A stretch of DNA of 52,731 bases, taken from Brevundimonas sp. AAP58 (GTDB lineage Bacteria > Pseudomonadota > Alphaproteobacteria > Caulobacterales > Caulobacteraceae). Below, in pieces: positions 18,721 to 25,980 of this stretch. Location: the NCBI RefSeq assembly GCF_001295975.1, contig NZ_LJHU01000042.1, positions 1 to 52,731 of the forward strand. Reading direction: 5' to 3'. The notes beneath the pieces were generated by a model. It made no database searches. It had not been told where the DNA came from and was given only the letters and a program-made list of their open reading frames with translations. The translations under genes were made by a program, and so were the position numbers. How positions within the stretch are numbered: the first letter of the stretch is position 1; each line of letters starts with the position of its first letter.

Positions 18721-19973
18721 GCAGTCGGGTGACGTTGAGGCAGCCGTGGGTCGAGCCGCTGTCCGTCGCAGCGGGACTGAGGGATCACGACGGGCTGCTT
18801 TGTCTCTTGTCGGATGGCGGACCAGCGGGGCGATATTCCTTCCTCGCGGTCGAGCCTGAGGATGTGCAGACCGGCCCGCTCGGACCGGAGGCGCTGGGCG
18901 ACACGTTCGGCGGTCGCGCGCCTGGCCATCGGGTCGCTCTTGTCGCTTACGATTGGGGGGCGCGCCCGGCTACGGGGCCGCGCAAGACGGACTGGCCTGA
19001 TCTCATCGCGGCGCGGTATTCTACGGTCCTCGTCTTCGATCATGTCGATCGTACGGTTGCCTCGGTCGGGGACCCGGCCCTCGCCAAAGCCTGGCTCCAG
19101 GGTGCGCGGCCCGCTTCTGAGTCAGAGTTGCCCGCCGAGAGCTGGGTGGCCGAAGGCAGCGGCCCTGATTACATGGCCGCCGTGGCCGATGTCGTGGCGC
19201 GCATCGGTCAGGGCGAGCTGTTTCAGGCGAACATCGCGCGCGGCTGGTCGGGGGCTTTGCGGCGGGATGCCGATCCGTTCGACCTGTTCGTCCGGCTGGC
19301 GGCCGGTGCTGCCCCTTATGGCGCGTTCTGGCGCATGGGCACGCGGGCGCTGGTTTCCAACTCGCCCGAGTTGTTTCTGACCTTCGATCCTCTTAGCCGA
19401 CGGATCGAGACCAGGCCCATAAAGGGTACTCGTCCCCGCTCGGCCGATCCGACCGAGGACGCAGCATGCGCGGCCGAGCTGATCGCCAGCGAGAAGGATC
19501 GGGCGGAAAACCTGATGATCGTCGACTTGATGCGGAACGACCTGGCGCGTGTGTCTGAGGTCGGCAGCGTGAAGGTCGAGCGGCTGTTCGAGCTGGAAAG
19601 CTTCGCCACCGTGCACCACCTGGTGTCGACAGTGACAGCCCGCGCCAGGGAGGGTGTCGGGGCCGGAGAAATCCTGCTGGCGGCCTTTCCGCCGGGGTCG
19701 ATCACCGGCGCGCCAAAGCATCAGGCCATGAAGGTCATCGCCGATCACGAGCCTGCCCGGGGCCCGTGGTGCGGTAGCCTTGTGCATATCGATGACGTTG
19801 GGCGGATGACAGCCTCTGTCCTGATCCGGACAGTTGCGTTGTGGCGCGACAATGACCGCTGGCGATTCCGAACCCAGGCGGGAGCCGGGATCACGGCGGG
19901 CAGCGATCCGAAAGAAGAATTGGCAGAGACCCAGGTCAAGATCGCTGCGATCCGGACGGCGTTGCTCGGCTAG
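18717..19973 (+). CDS. pabB: Aminodeoxychorismate synthase component I
   Basis: A 418-residue chorismate-binding enzyme that makes 4-amino-4-deoxychorismate for folate synthesis. The conserved C-terminal core is complete: RPIKGTRPR, ASEKDRAENLMIVDLMRNDLARV, the PPGSITGAPK loop and GAGITAGSDPKEELAET. It is PabB rather than TrpE on length and on the isolated context (no trpG or trpD), but the distinction is from overall appearance. The GTG start at 18717 overlaps the phosphatase stop. The stop shares CTAG with the convergent TadG-like gene. PabA and PabC are not in this window. Confidence 0.87.
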   Translation: MSSRVTLRQPWVEPLSVAAGLRDHDGLLCLLSDGGPAGRYSFLAVEPEDVQTGPLGPEALGDTFGGRAPGHRVALVAYDWGARPATGPRKTDWPDLIAARYSTVLVFDHVDRTVASVGDPALAKAWLQGARPASESELPAESWVAEGSGPDYMAAVADVVARIGQGELFQANIARGWSGALRRDADPFDLFVRLAAGAAPYGAFWRMGTRALVSNSPELFLTFDPLSRRIETRPIKGTRPRSADPTEDAACAAELIASEKDRAENLMIVDLMRNDLARVSEVGSVKVERLFELESFATVHHLVSTVTARAREGVGAGEILLAAFPPGSITGAPKHQAMKVIADHEPARGPWCGSLVHIDDVGRMTASVLIRTVALWRDNDRWRFRTQAGAGITAGSDPKEELAETQVKIAAIRTALLG

Positions 19974-20521
19974 CAGTCTGAACAGGGGATCCGATCGGTC
20001 AGGCGCGGCCGGAGATAATGGATCCCGCCGAAATCGGTTATGCCCGGCAGCAGTCGATCCATCGGGGAATCGTAGGCATAGCGCGTCTCGCCCATGATGA
20101 TGGTCTCACCATTGGCGATCAGGCCGGCCGGAACCGTTTGTGTTCCCGAGAGCGGCGTCATCCCCCTGCCCCGGCTCCAGTCGACGCGTGCGATGCCATC
20201 AGCCCCGCGCGTGATGCTTGTCACGCGCAGCGAAAGCGGCGCTTCAGGAAAGGGCTGCATGATAAGCGATCCAACGTCGAAAATTGCGTCGATATCGGCC
20301 CGTGTGGCTGTCGGCGCGCGCGCCACCATGTCGGCAATCTGGGATGTGGTGTGCTGCGCCCGCTTCTGGGCCATGTAGGCTTGGCAGAACTCGGCCAGAC
20401 CGAAATAGCAAACGATGAGCACGGGGACCACGAGGGCGAACTCGACTGCGGCGACACCGCCGACGTCCCGGACAAAGCGGGCCACGAAGGATCCCGCGAG
20501 CCTGACCGCACCACGCACCAT
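19970..20521 (-). CDS. TadG/TadE-like pilus assembly minor pseudopilin
   Basis: A 183-residue protein with one N-terminal transmembrane helix preceded by GGVAAVEFALVVPVLIV, the TadE-like pattern (cleavable pseudopilin with Glu at +5). A soluble domain follows, ending in a Cys-containing tail, CSDC. The ATG at 20521 overlaps the stop of the preceding tadE by ATGA; longer in-frame starts would run into that gene. It is the last gene of the three-gene minus-strand arm of the Flp pilus island. It is likely processed by the same prepilin peptidase and needed for pilus assembly. Confidence 0.85.
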   Translation of the reverse strand: MVRGAVRLAGSFVARFVRDVGGVAAVEFALVVPVLIVCYFGLAEFCQAYMAQKRAQHTTSQIADMVARAPTATRADIDAIFDVGSLIMQPFPEAPLSLRVTSITRGADGIARVDWSRGRGMTPLSGTQTVPAGLIANGETIIMGETRYAYDSPMDRLLPGITDFGGIHYLRPRLTDRIPCSDC

Positions 20522-21054
20522 CAGAACGGCTCGTTTCGGAATGCGGTGGTGACTGAAATCAAGGCATCGCCCGACTCCAGGCGCGTAAGGCCCCTCGACA
20601 ACAGCGGCGTGACGACCGGCTGTTGATACCATACCCGAACGAGCATCAAGTCGCCGGCCGCACCCGGATCAAAGCCTGTCTGCGCGGGAACGAACTGGCC
20701 ATCGACGATCGGGTCTGGCGGATTGGGGTCGCGGAACTGCGGGATCGGACGGACGTCGACGACCGAACGTGTCATGCAGTCGCCTTCGAACACATTCATC
20801 GATTGGCACATGGCAGTGCGGAACTGAGCCGCCGAGAAGACTCCGCCCTGGGCCTGACCTGTGCGGACTAGCCGGGACGCCTGCTGCACGGCCGCTTCCA
20901 GAGTTGAGTCGACAAGGAAGATGACGCCGAGTTCCAGCACCGCGAAGATCACGAAGAAGAACGGCACGGCGACGATGGCGAACTCCACCGCAGCCGCGCC
21001 CTCGCGACGGGGGCGTCGTCCAAACAGATCAATCCGGATCCTTGGTCTTGCCAT
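20521..21054 (-). CDS. tadE: TadE family pilus assembly protein
   Basis: A 177-residue pseudopilin. After a basic N-terminus (RIRIDLFGRRPRRE) comes GAAAVEFAIVAVPFFFVIFAVLE, the TadE transmembrane segment with Glu at +5 relative to the likely cleavage site after Gly, then a periplasmic domain with two Cys (AMCQ and GDCM). ATG at 21054 is preferred over upstream TTG codons. It starts 12 bp after the stand-alone secretin N-domain gene and overlaps the next TadE-like gene by ATGA. Confidence 0.88.
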   Translation of the reverse strand: MARPRIRIDLFGRRPRREGAAAVEFAIVAVPFFFVIFAVLELGVIFLVDSTLEAAVQQASRLVRTGQAQGGVFSAAQFRTAMCQSMNVFEGDCMTRSVVDVRPIPQFRDPNPPDPIVDGQFVPAQTGFDPGAAGDLMLVRVWYQQPVVTPLLSRGLTRLESGDALISVTTAFRNEPF

Positions 21055-21066
21055 CAACAAGACCGG

Positions 21067-21471
21067 TCAGGGGGTGGGGGAAGCCGCGTTGCCGTTGCGC
21101 AAGGACGGCGAGCAGGAAGCGGCGCAGGCCATTTCGGTGGCATGGGCCCCGCGCCAGACACGGACCGAGCCGGTCGAGCCGCCGGTGACGACCACCTCGC
21201 CCTGGTACAGGGTGCGACCCAGGGCATCGACGGCGACCACTTCGGTGACGCCATATCCCTTGCCCGTGACATACAGGGTATTGGCGTCGACCACGGTCAC
21301 ATCGGCGATCGCAGGGTTCCCGACGATCACCGACGTGGCCGCACCGCGCAGGCTGATCCGGCTGGAGCGGTCGATCTCGACATTGATGGACTGGGCTTGG
21401 GCAACGCCGGCGGCTCCCAGCAGGGCTACGGCGGCCAGGGCAGATAGGGTGCGGGCGGTGGGGCCAGCCAT
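21067..21471 (-). CDS. Stand-alone pilus secretin N-domain protein
   Basis: A 134-residue exported protein with a signal peptide ending GVAQAQS, followed by a T2SS/T3SS pilus N-terminal domain: RISLRGAATSVIVGNPAIADV, LYVTGKGYGVTEVVAVDALGRTLYQ. The same pattern opens CpaC in this window (ARDVIVSNPAVAEA, VIGIAPGETDAVFLDSAGRSIL), so this is the secretin N0-like domain without the secretin body. A C-terminal tail has two Cys. ATG 21471 follows AAGGAG at 6 nt. It is the first gene of the minus arm, divergent from pilA, and may modulate or cap the CpaC secretin (inference). Confidence 0.87.
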   Translation of the reverse strand: MAGPTARTLSALAAVALLGAAGVAQAQSINVEIDRSSRISLRGAATSVIVGNPAIADVTVVDANTLYVTGKGYGVTEVVAVDALGRTLYQGEVVVTGGSTGSVRVWRGAHATEMACAASCSPSLRNGNAASPTP

Positions 21472-21835
21472 GGCGACTCCTTGTATCGTCTGCGCGACGC
21501 GCAGGGCCGAGCGCGAGGATTCACGCGAAATCTCTACAAATCCTGAAAGCGCCTGCTCGCAGAAAGCCACTGGCAACTAAGGTTAACTTTATCATAATAA
21601 AACGATGACTCGATTCTTGGCTGCTCCAGTCTGTTTGTTCTGCACTACAAGAGAGTATTGTGACGGCAGATTGGTTGTCGGCCTTATTCAAGGTGAATGC
21701 GGCAGTAACCACACCCTCTGACGCAGCCTTAACCGATACCGGTGCATGTTCACCCTGCGTTTGGGGGACAAGCGGGCGACCGGAGCCTCCCAGCCATCGT
21801 TGCTCGCTTAGCCATTTTACCTGAGAGGAAGTCAT
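21472..21835. promoter_or_regulatory. Divergent control region of the Flp pilus island (364 bp, no gene)
   Basis: No coding frame is credible here. The region is unusually AT-rich around 21575-21680. It contains TTAA-N7-ATAA at 21583-21597, one mismatch from the CtrA full site TTAA-N7-TTAA, and a TTAACC half-site at 21729-21734, about 105 bp before pilA. In Caulobacter crescentus pilA is activated by CtrA. Both the minus-strand arm and pilA must be transcribed from here. Assigned by motif and context only. Confidence 0.5.
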
Positions 21836-22003
21836 ATGACCCAGTTCATCAAGAAGTTCGTCAAGGACGAGTCGGGTGCCACGGCCATTGAATACGGCCT
21901 GATCGCCGCTCTGATCGCGGTCTTGATCATCACTGCCGTTGGCCTTGTCGGCACGCGCCTTGAGGCCGTCTTCAACGCCATCGCGGATGGTCTGGCGCTC
22001 TAA
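21836..22003 (+). CDS. pilA: Flp family type IVb pilin
   Basis: A 55-residue major pilin. It has a short leader MTQFIKKFVKDESG, with cleavage expected after Gly14, then the mature helix ATAIEYGLIAALIAVLIITA, with Glu at +5 and the Flp Tyr at +6, and a C-terminal EAVFNAIADGLAL. The gene is small and easily missed. GAGGAA at 21824-21829 precedes ATG 21836. A strong terminator follows, so pilin can be made in excess over the assembly genes. The prepilin peptidase that would process it is encoded next. Confidence 0.95.
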   Translation: MTQFIKKFVKDESGATAIEYGLIAALIAVLIITAVGLVGTRLEAVFNAIADGLAL

Positions 22004-22028
22004 GAGCCTGACCTCTTGAAGCCTCGGA

Positions 22029-22062
22029 GGCCGGAGCGGAAACGCTCCGGCCTTTTTCTTTT
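22029..22062 (+). terminator. Rho-independent terminator after pilA
   Basis: A perfect 10-bp stem, GGCCGGAGCG / CGCTCCGGCC, with a GAAA loop, followed by TTTTTCTTTT. It lies 26 bp after the pilA stop and separates pilin expression from the cpa genes. Confidence 0.93.
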
Positions 22063-22148
22063 CGCCAGCGCCAGCCGCCCGGCTGAGTGTGTCGGCCAAG
22101 ACCGACGTGACAAACGTGGCCTTAACTCACTCGTGGCATGGTCGGAGC

Positions 22149-22661
22149 ATGGACATGATGACCTCGCTGCTTCTTCTGCCACTGCCGATCCTGGTCGTGA
22201 TCGCGGCCCTGACCGATCTGACGCGCATGAAGATCCCGAACTGGATCTCGGCCGCCCTGACCGTGATGTTCGTCCCGGCTGCATTGGCTCTCGGCCAGAC
22301 CATCCCCGAAGTCGCGCTGAGCCTTGGGGTTGGCGTCCTGGTCCTGGTCGCTGGAATGGCTCTGTTCGCGCTGCGCGTCATCGGAGGGGGCGACGCGAAA
22401 CTGATGGCGGCGGCGAGTCTTTGGCTGGGGGCGAGCGCGCTCATGCCCTTCCTGATCTGGACCGCTGTCCTGGGCGGCGCGTTCAGCCTGGTCCTGATCG
22501 TCGGACGAACCGTGGCGCAGCCCTATGTGGCTGGCGCGCCAGTGTGGGTCTCGACATTGTTTCGGCCCAAGGGTGACATCCCCTACGGCGTTGCAATCTG
22601 TGGCGGCGTTCTGATGGCTTATCCCGCAGCCGATCTTTTTGCCCGGGCTTTCGCGGGCTGA
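22149..22661 (+). CDS. cpaA: Prepilin peptidase CpaA (A24 family)
   Basis: About 170 residues, an inner-membrane aspartyl protease with roughly five or six transmembrane segments. The two catalytic Asp residues are visible: one in AALTDLTRMKIPNW and one in the GxGD motif VIGGGDAKLMAA. It lacks the N-terminal methylase domain of long PilD enzymes, as expected for the Flp type. Candidate ATGs at 22149, 22155 and 22158 are all in frame; 22155 has the best spacing from GGAG at 22144-22147. It would cleave PilA and the TadE-like proteins. Confidence 0.9.
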   Translation: MDMMTSLLLLPLPILVVIAALTDLTRMKIPNWISAALTVMFVPAALALGQTIPEVALSLGVGVLVLVAGMALFALRVIGGGDAKLMAAASLWLGASALMPFLIWTAVLGGAFSLVLIVGRTVAQPYVAGAPVWVSTLFRPKGDIPYGVAICGGVLMAYPAADLFARAFAG

Positions 22662-22716
22662 CGCTTTCTGACCGGCTCTGGGGTGGATAGGAGCCCGTCA
22701 GCCGTTTAGGTCCGCG

Positions 22717-22743
22717 TTAACCCGCGCCCGGCATGGTCGTTAA
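22717..22743 (+). promoter_or_regulatory. Two TTAA half-sites upstream of cpaB
   Basis: GTTAAC at 22716-22721 and TTAATGG starting at 22740 lie in the 135-bp gap before cpaB. TTAA is rare in this GC-rich DNA, and both match the CtrA half-site TTAA(C/T). The spacing (19 bp between the half-sites) is not the canonical 7 bp, so binding is uncertain. Confidence 0.3.
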
Positions 22744-22796
22744 TGGTAGGCCGTCCGCACCGTGAATCGTGCGTCCGGTGGTGCCGGAGACCCACG

Positions 22797-23729
22797 ATGA
22801 AGCCCGCACGCATCGCCGTCATCTGTATTGCTGCTGTCTCGGCCATTGGCCTGGCCCTCGTGGTGCGCGCCATGGGCTCGTCCTCTGGAGAGGCTGTCGC
22901 GACGGCATCGGCGGAGCCCGCCATGCCCATGGCCAAGGTGCTAGTGGCTGCTCGGGACCTGGCTCCAGGTCAACGCCTGACGGACGCTGACCTGGAATGG
23001 AAGGATTGGCCCGCCGCCGAGGTCAACCCCGCCTTCATCACCGATGGCTCCGTTCCCGTGCCCCAACCAACCGCCGAGGGGGCCGCGGAGGCGACCGAGA
23101 GTCGCGGGGCGGAAACCGAAGGTGCCGTCGCGCGTGTCGCCCGCGCTGCCACGGAGTTGGCCACTGGCGGCGCCGAGACGGACTACTATGGCTCCGTCGT
23201 GCGTGAACCCATTCTGGCCGGAGAGCCCATCGTGGCGCGAAAGATCGTCCGCGCCGGCGACAGTGGCTACATGGCCGCCTATCTGGAACCCGGCATGCGG
23301 GCCATGTCGATCGGGGTCTCTGTCGAGACCGCTGCCGGTGGCTTCATCCTGCCCGGCGACCGGGTCGATGTTCTGGTGACTGTCGAACTGCGCGACAACG
23401 GCAACGACGGCGGCCAGGCCCGATACGCCACGTCTACGGTGCTTCAGAATGTAAAGGTTCTCGCGGTTGATCAGTCGACGCGGGCCGAGGATGACCAACA
23501 GGCCGTGGTTGGCGCGACAGCTACGCTTGAGGTTGCACCTGCCGATGCAGAGGCCCTCGCACTCGCCAAGGCTGCGGGGACCCTCTCGCTTGTGCTGCGA
23601 TCCTACGCCGACACGGCAGGCCCTTCGGGCCGCGTCCAGCCCCTTCAACGCGCTCGCGCATCTGCACCAGAGTCCCGCACCGTCACGATCTATCGTGCCG
23701 GTCAGGCTGAAACGGTGACCGTCCAATGA
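22797..23729 (+). CDS. cpaB: Flp pilus assembly protein CpaB
   Basis: A 310-residue protein with an N-terminal signal-anchor (RIAVICIAAVSAIGLALVV) and an SAF/CpaB domain: VLVAARDLAPGQRLTDADL, then after an Ala/Glu-rich insertion of about 60 residues, EPILAGEPIVARKIV and GGFILPGDRVDVLVT. CpaB (RcpC) is a periplasmic assembly factor of Flp pili. ATG 22797 is preceded by GGAGA at 22786-22790; the frame upstream has no homology. The stop overlaps the cpaC start by ATGA. Confidence 0.93.
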   Translation: MKPARIAVICIAAVSAIGLALVVRAMGSSSGEAVATASAEPAMPMAKVLVAARDLAPGQRLTDADLEWKDWPAAEVNPAFITDGSVPVPQPTAEGAAEATESRGAETEGAVARVARAATELATGGAETDYYGSVVREPILAGEPIVARKIVRAGDSGYMAAYLEPGMRAMSIGVSVETAAGGFILPGDRVDVLVTVELRDNGNDGGQARYATSTVLQNVKVLAVDQSTRAEDDQQAVVGATATLEVAPADAEALALAKAAGTLSLVLRSYADTAGPSGRVQPLQRARASAPESRTVTIYRAGQAETVTVQ

Positions 23730-25294
23730 GGACGCCGATGACCCCCTCAAGAAGGCCAATCCTCGCCTTGACCTGCGCGATCCTGACCGCGTCGTCGCCG
23801 ATCGCCGCCCCTGCGCTGGCGCAGACCTCCGGAGCCAGCCAGACGGTGGCCGCAGGCTCGGGGCCTCGTCTGATCAACCTGCCGCGCGGTACCTCGTTTG
23901 CCGTCGATCTTCCGGCCGACGCCCGCGATGTGATCGTGTCGAACCCGGCCGTGGCTGAGGCCAATGTGCATTCTCCGCGCCGTATCACCGTGATCGGGAT
24001 AGCGCCGGGCGAGACCGATGCGGTCTTTCTCGATTCAGCGGGGCGCTCGATCCTGACGCTGCGCGTGCGCGTCGACGCGGGCGTGTCGGCGCTTCAGGAT
24101 ACTCTGAGCCGCGTCGTTCCAGGCTCCCAGGTTCGGGCGGAGGCTGTCAACGACAGCATTATCCTGACCGGCATCGTGGGTAGCGCCGCGGAATCCGAAC
24201 GGGTCGCATCGGTGGCTCGGGCGTTCGTTTCCGCGCCGGAAAAGGTCCTGAACCTCACCAGTATCGCGGCATCCGATCAGGTCACGCTGCGCGTCCGCAT
24301 CGTCGAGGTCCAGCGAAACGCAATCAAGCAGCTGGGCTTCGATACCGAAGCGATCCTGCGTCAGGTCGGCAACACCCAGTTCCTGCTCGGACAGACGGCC
24401 AGTTTTGGTGTCAATGGCAGCTTCCTTGGCGGCCTTGGTATCGGTGCCTCGCGCGACACGACGCAGAATTTCCAGCTCGAGGGACCTTGCGGTCCTGGTT
24501 TCGAGGCCGGGACCCTGTGCCCGTTCACTGTGCGCGGGCCCGGAGATGCCGCCAACTGGGACACGGCCCAACCGGGGACGGGCCCCGGCTCCAACGGCCT
24601 GAACCGCGGCGAGGCAACGATACGCGCATTCGAGCGGGTTGGCCTGCTGCGGACGCTCGCCGAACCGAACCTGACATCCGTCAACGGGGAGTCCGCCAGC
24701 TTCCTGGCTGGTGGTGAGTTCCCCGTGCCGACGGGCCGTGACCGCGATGGCAACATCACCATCGAGTTCAAACCCTATGGCGTCAGTCTCGCCTTCCGTC
24801 CCGTCGTTTTGTCAGAGGGACGTATCTCGCTACAGATCTCAACCGAGGTGTCCGAGCTGACGCAGACCGGCGGGATCACTCTGGGAGCGGGGTCTGACAA
24901 CCCTCTCAACATTGCAGGCTTGAACGTCCGCCGGGTGGAAAACACCGTCGAGATGCCGTCTGGCGGCTCAATGATGATCGCCGGTCTCCTCCAGGAGAGC
25001 ACCAGACAGGCGATCGATAGCTTTCCCGGACTTGGTGCCCTGCCGGTTCTGGGGCAGCTTTTCCGGTCCCGCGACTACCTCTCCGGTGAGACCGAGCTTG
25101 TCGTCATCGTAGAGCCCTTTATCGTCACGCCGACGTCGCGGGATCAGATGCAGACGCCCGCCGACGGGCTGCGGATCGCTCATGACGCGCAGACCCTCTT
25201 CTTTGGCCAGCTGAACCAGGCCTACGGGTCTCCGGCTCCGGGTGCCTCGACCGCGCCCGCCTGGTCGGGGCCGGTCGGCTATGTGATCGAATGA
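23726..25294 (+). CDS. cpaC: Flp pilus outer-membrane secretin CpaC
   Basis: A 522-residue secretin (RcpA type). In order: a signal peptide ending APALAQ, the pilus N-domain (PRLINLPRGTSFAVDLP...VIVSNPAVAEA), a BON domain (VRAEAVNDSIILTGIVGS), then the secretin domain with VTLRVRIVEVQRNAIKQLG, RTLAEPNLTSVNGESASFLAGGEFPVP and VEMPSGGSMMIAGLL, ending in the ELVVIVEPFIVTP strand. It forms the outer-membrane channel for the pilus. ATGA overlaps with both cpaB and cpaD show tight coupling. Confidence 0.96.
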   Translation: MRTPMTPSRRPILALTCAILTASSPIAAPALAQTSGASQTVAAGSGPRLINLPRGTSFAVDLPADARDVIVSNPAVAEANVHSPRRITVIGIAPGETDAVFLDSAGRSILTLRVRVDAGVSALQDTLSRVVPGSQVRAEAVNDSIILTGIVGSAAESERVASVARAFVSAPEKVLNLTSIAASDQVTLRVRIVEVQRNAIKQLGFDTEAILRQVGNTQFLLGQTASFGVNGSFLGGLGIGASRDTTQNFQLEGPCGPGFEAGTLCPFTVRGPGDAANWDTAQPGTGPGSNGLNRGEATIRAFERVGLLRTLAEPNLTSVNGESASFLAGGEFPVPTGRDRDGNITIEFKPYGVSLAFRPVVLSEGRISLQISTEVSELTQTGGITLGAGSDNPLNIAGLNVRRVENTVEMPSGGSMMIAGLLQESTRQAIDSFPGLGALPVLGQLFRSRDYLSGETELVVIVEPFIVTPTSRDQMQTPADGLRIAHDAQTLFFGQLNQAYGSPAPGASTAPAWSGPVGYVIE

Positions 25295-25974
25295 GCGCGC
25301 CCATGATCCGGACCCTGACTTTCGCCGTCGCATCGGCCCTCGCCCTCTCGGCCTGCGTGGGCCTTCCCGCCGAGGGCACCGGCCCGCAGCCCCTGACGCC
25401 GATTTCACGCTTCGCCTTGGCTGTGGAGCCGGGCGTGGAGCGGATCGCCCTCGCCGTTCACGAGACCGGTCCGTCCGCCAACCAAAGCCGCGCGCTCCAG
25501 GAGTTGGCCTATCGCTTCTCGGCGGAGGGCGCGCCTGTCCTTCGGGTCGAAGCGCCGTCCGGCGACGATCCCGTGTCGAGCGAAATGGCCTGGAGCGTGC
25601 GCAACGCCCTGGAAGGCCTGGGCGTACCCGGTCATCAGGTTCAGGTCGTGACCTATGTCGCGCCGGATCCCCGGGCCCCGGTTCTGGTCGGCTTCGACAC
25701 GGTGCGCGCGGCCGTCCCGCGCTGCGGAACGACCTGGACCAACCTGGCGCGGACAGGCGCGAACGCCGGGTACGCCAACTTCGGCTGCGCCGTGAACGCC
25801 AATCTGGCGGCACAGATCGCCAATCCGCGCGACATCGTAACGCCGCGCGCCATGACCCCGCCCGATGCCGGACGCCGCGCGGTCGTGCTCGATAGATACC
25901 GCCGTGGAGAACAGACGGCGGCCGCCACTGAAGCCCTGCTCGAGAACGGACGGGTTTCGGATGCCGTGGACTGA
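25291..25974 (+). CDS. cpaD: Pilus assembly lipoprotein CpaD
   Basis: A 227-residue lipoprotein with signal LALSACV (Cys about residue 22). The family motif NFGCAVNANLAAQIANPRDIV is intact at about residues 163-183, and a preceding CGTTWTNLAR supplies a likely disulphide partner. CpaD proteins assist the secretin, probably as pilotin or periplasmic partner. The start overlaps cpaC by ATGA; cpaE follows after 6 bp. Confidence 0.93.
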   Translation: MSAPMIRTLTFAVASALALSACVGLPAEGTGPQPLTPISRFALAVEPGVERIALAVHETGPSANQSRALQELAYRFSAEGAPVLRVEAPSGDDPVSSEMAWSVRNALEGLGVPGHQVQVVTYVAPDPRAPVLVGFDTVRAAVPRCGTTWTNLARTGANAGYANFGCAVNANLAAQIANPRDIVTPRAMTPPDAGRRAVVLDRYRRGEQTAAATEALLENGRVSDAVD

Positions 25975-25980
25975 CGGTCG

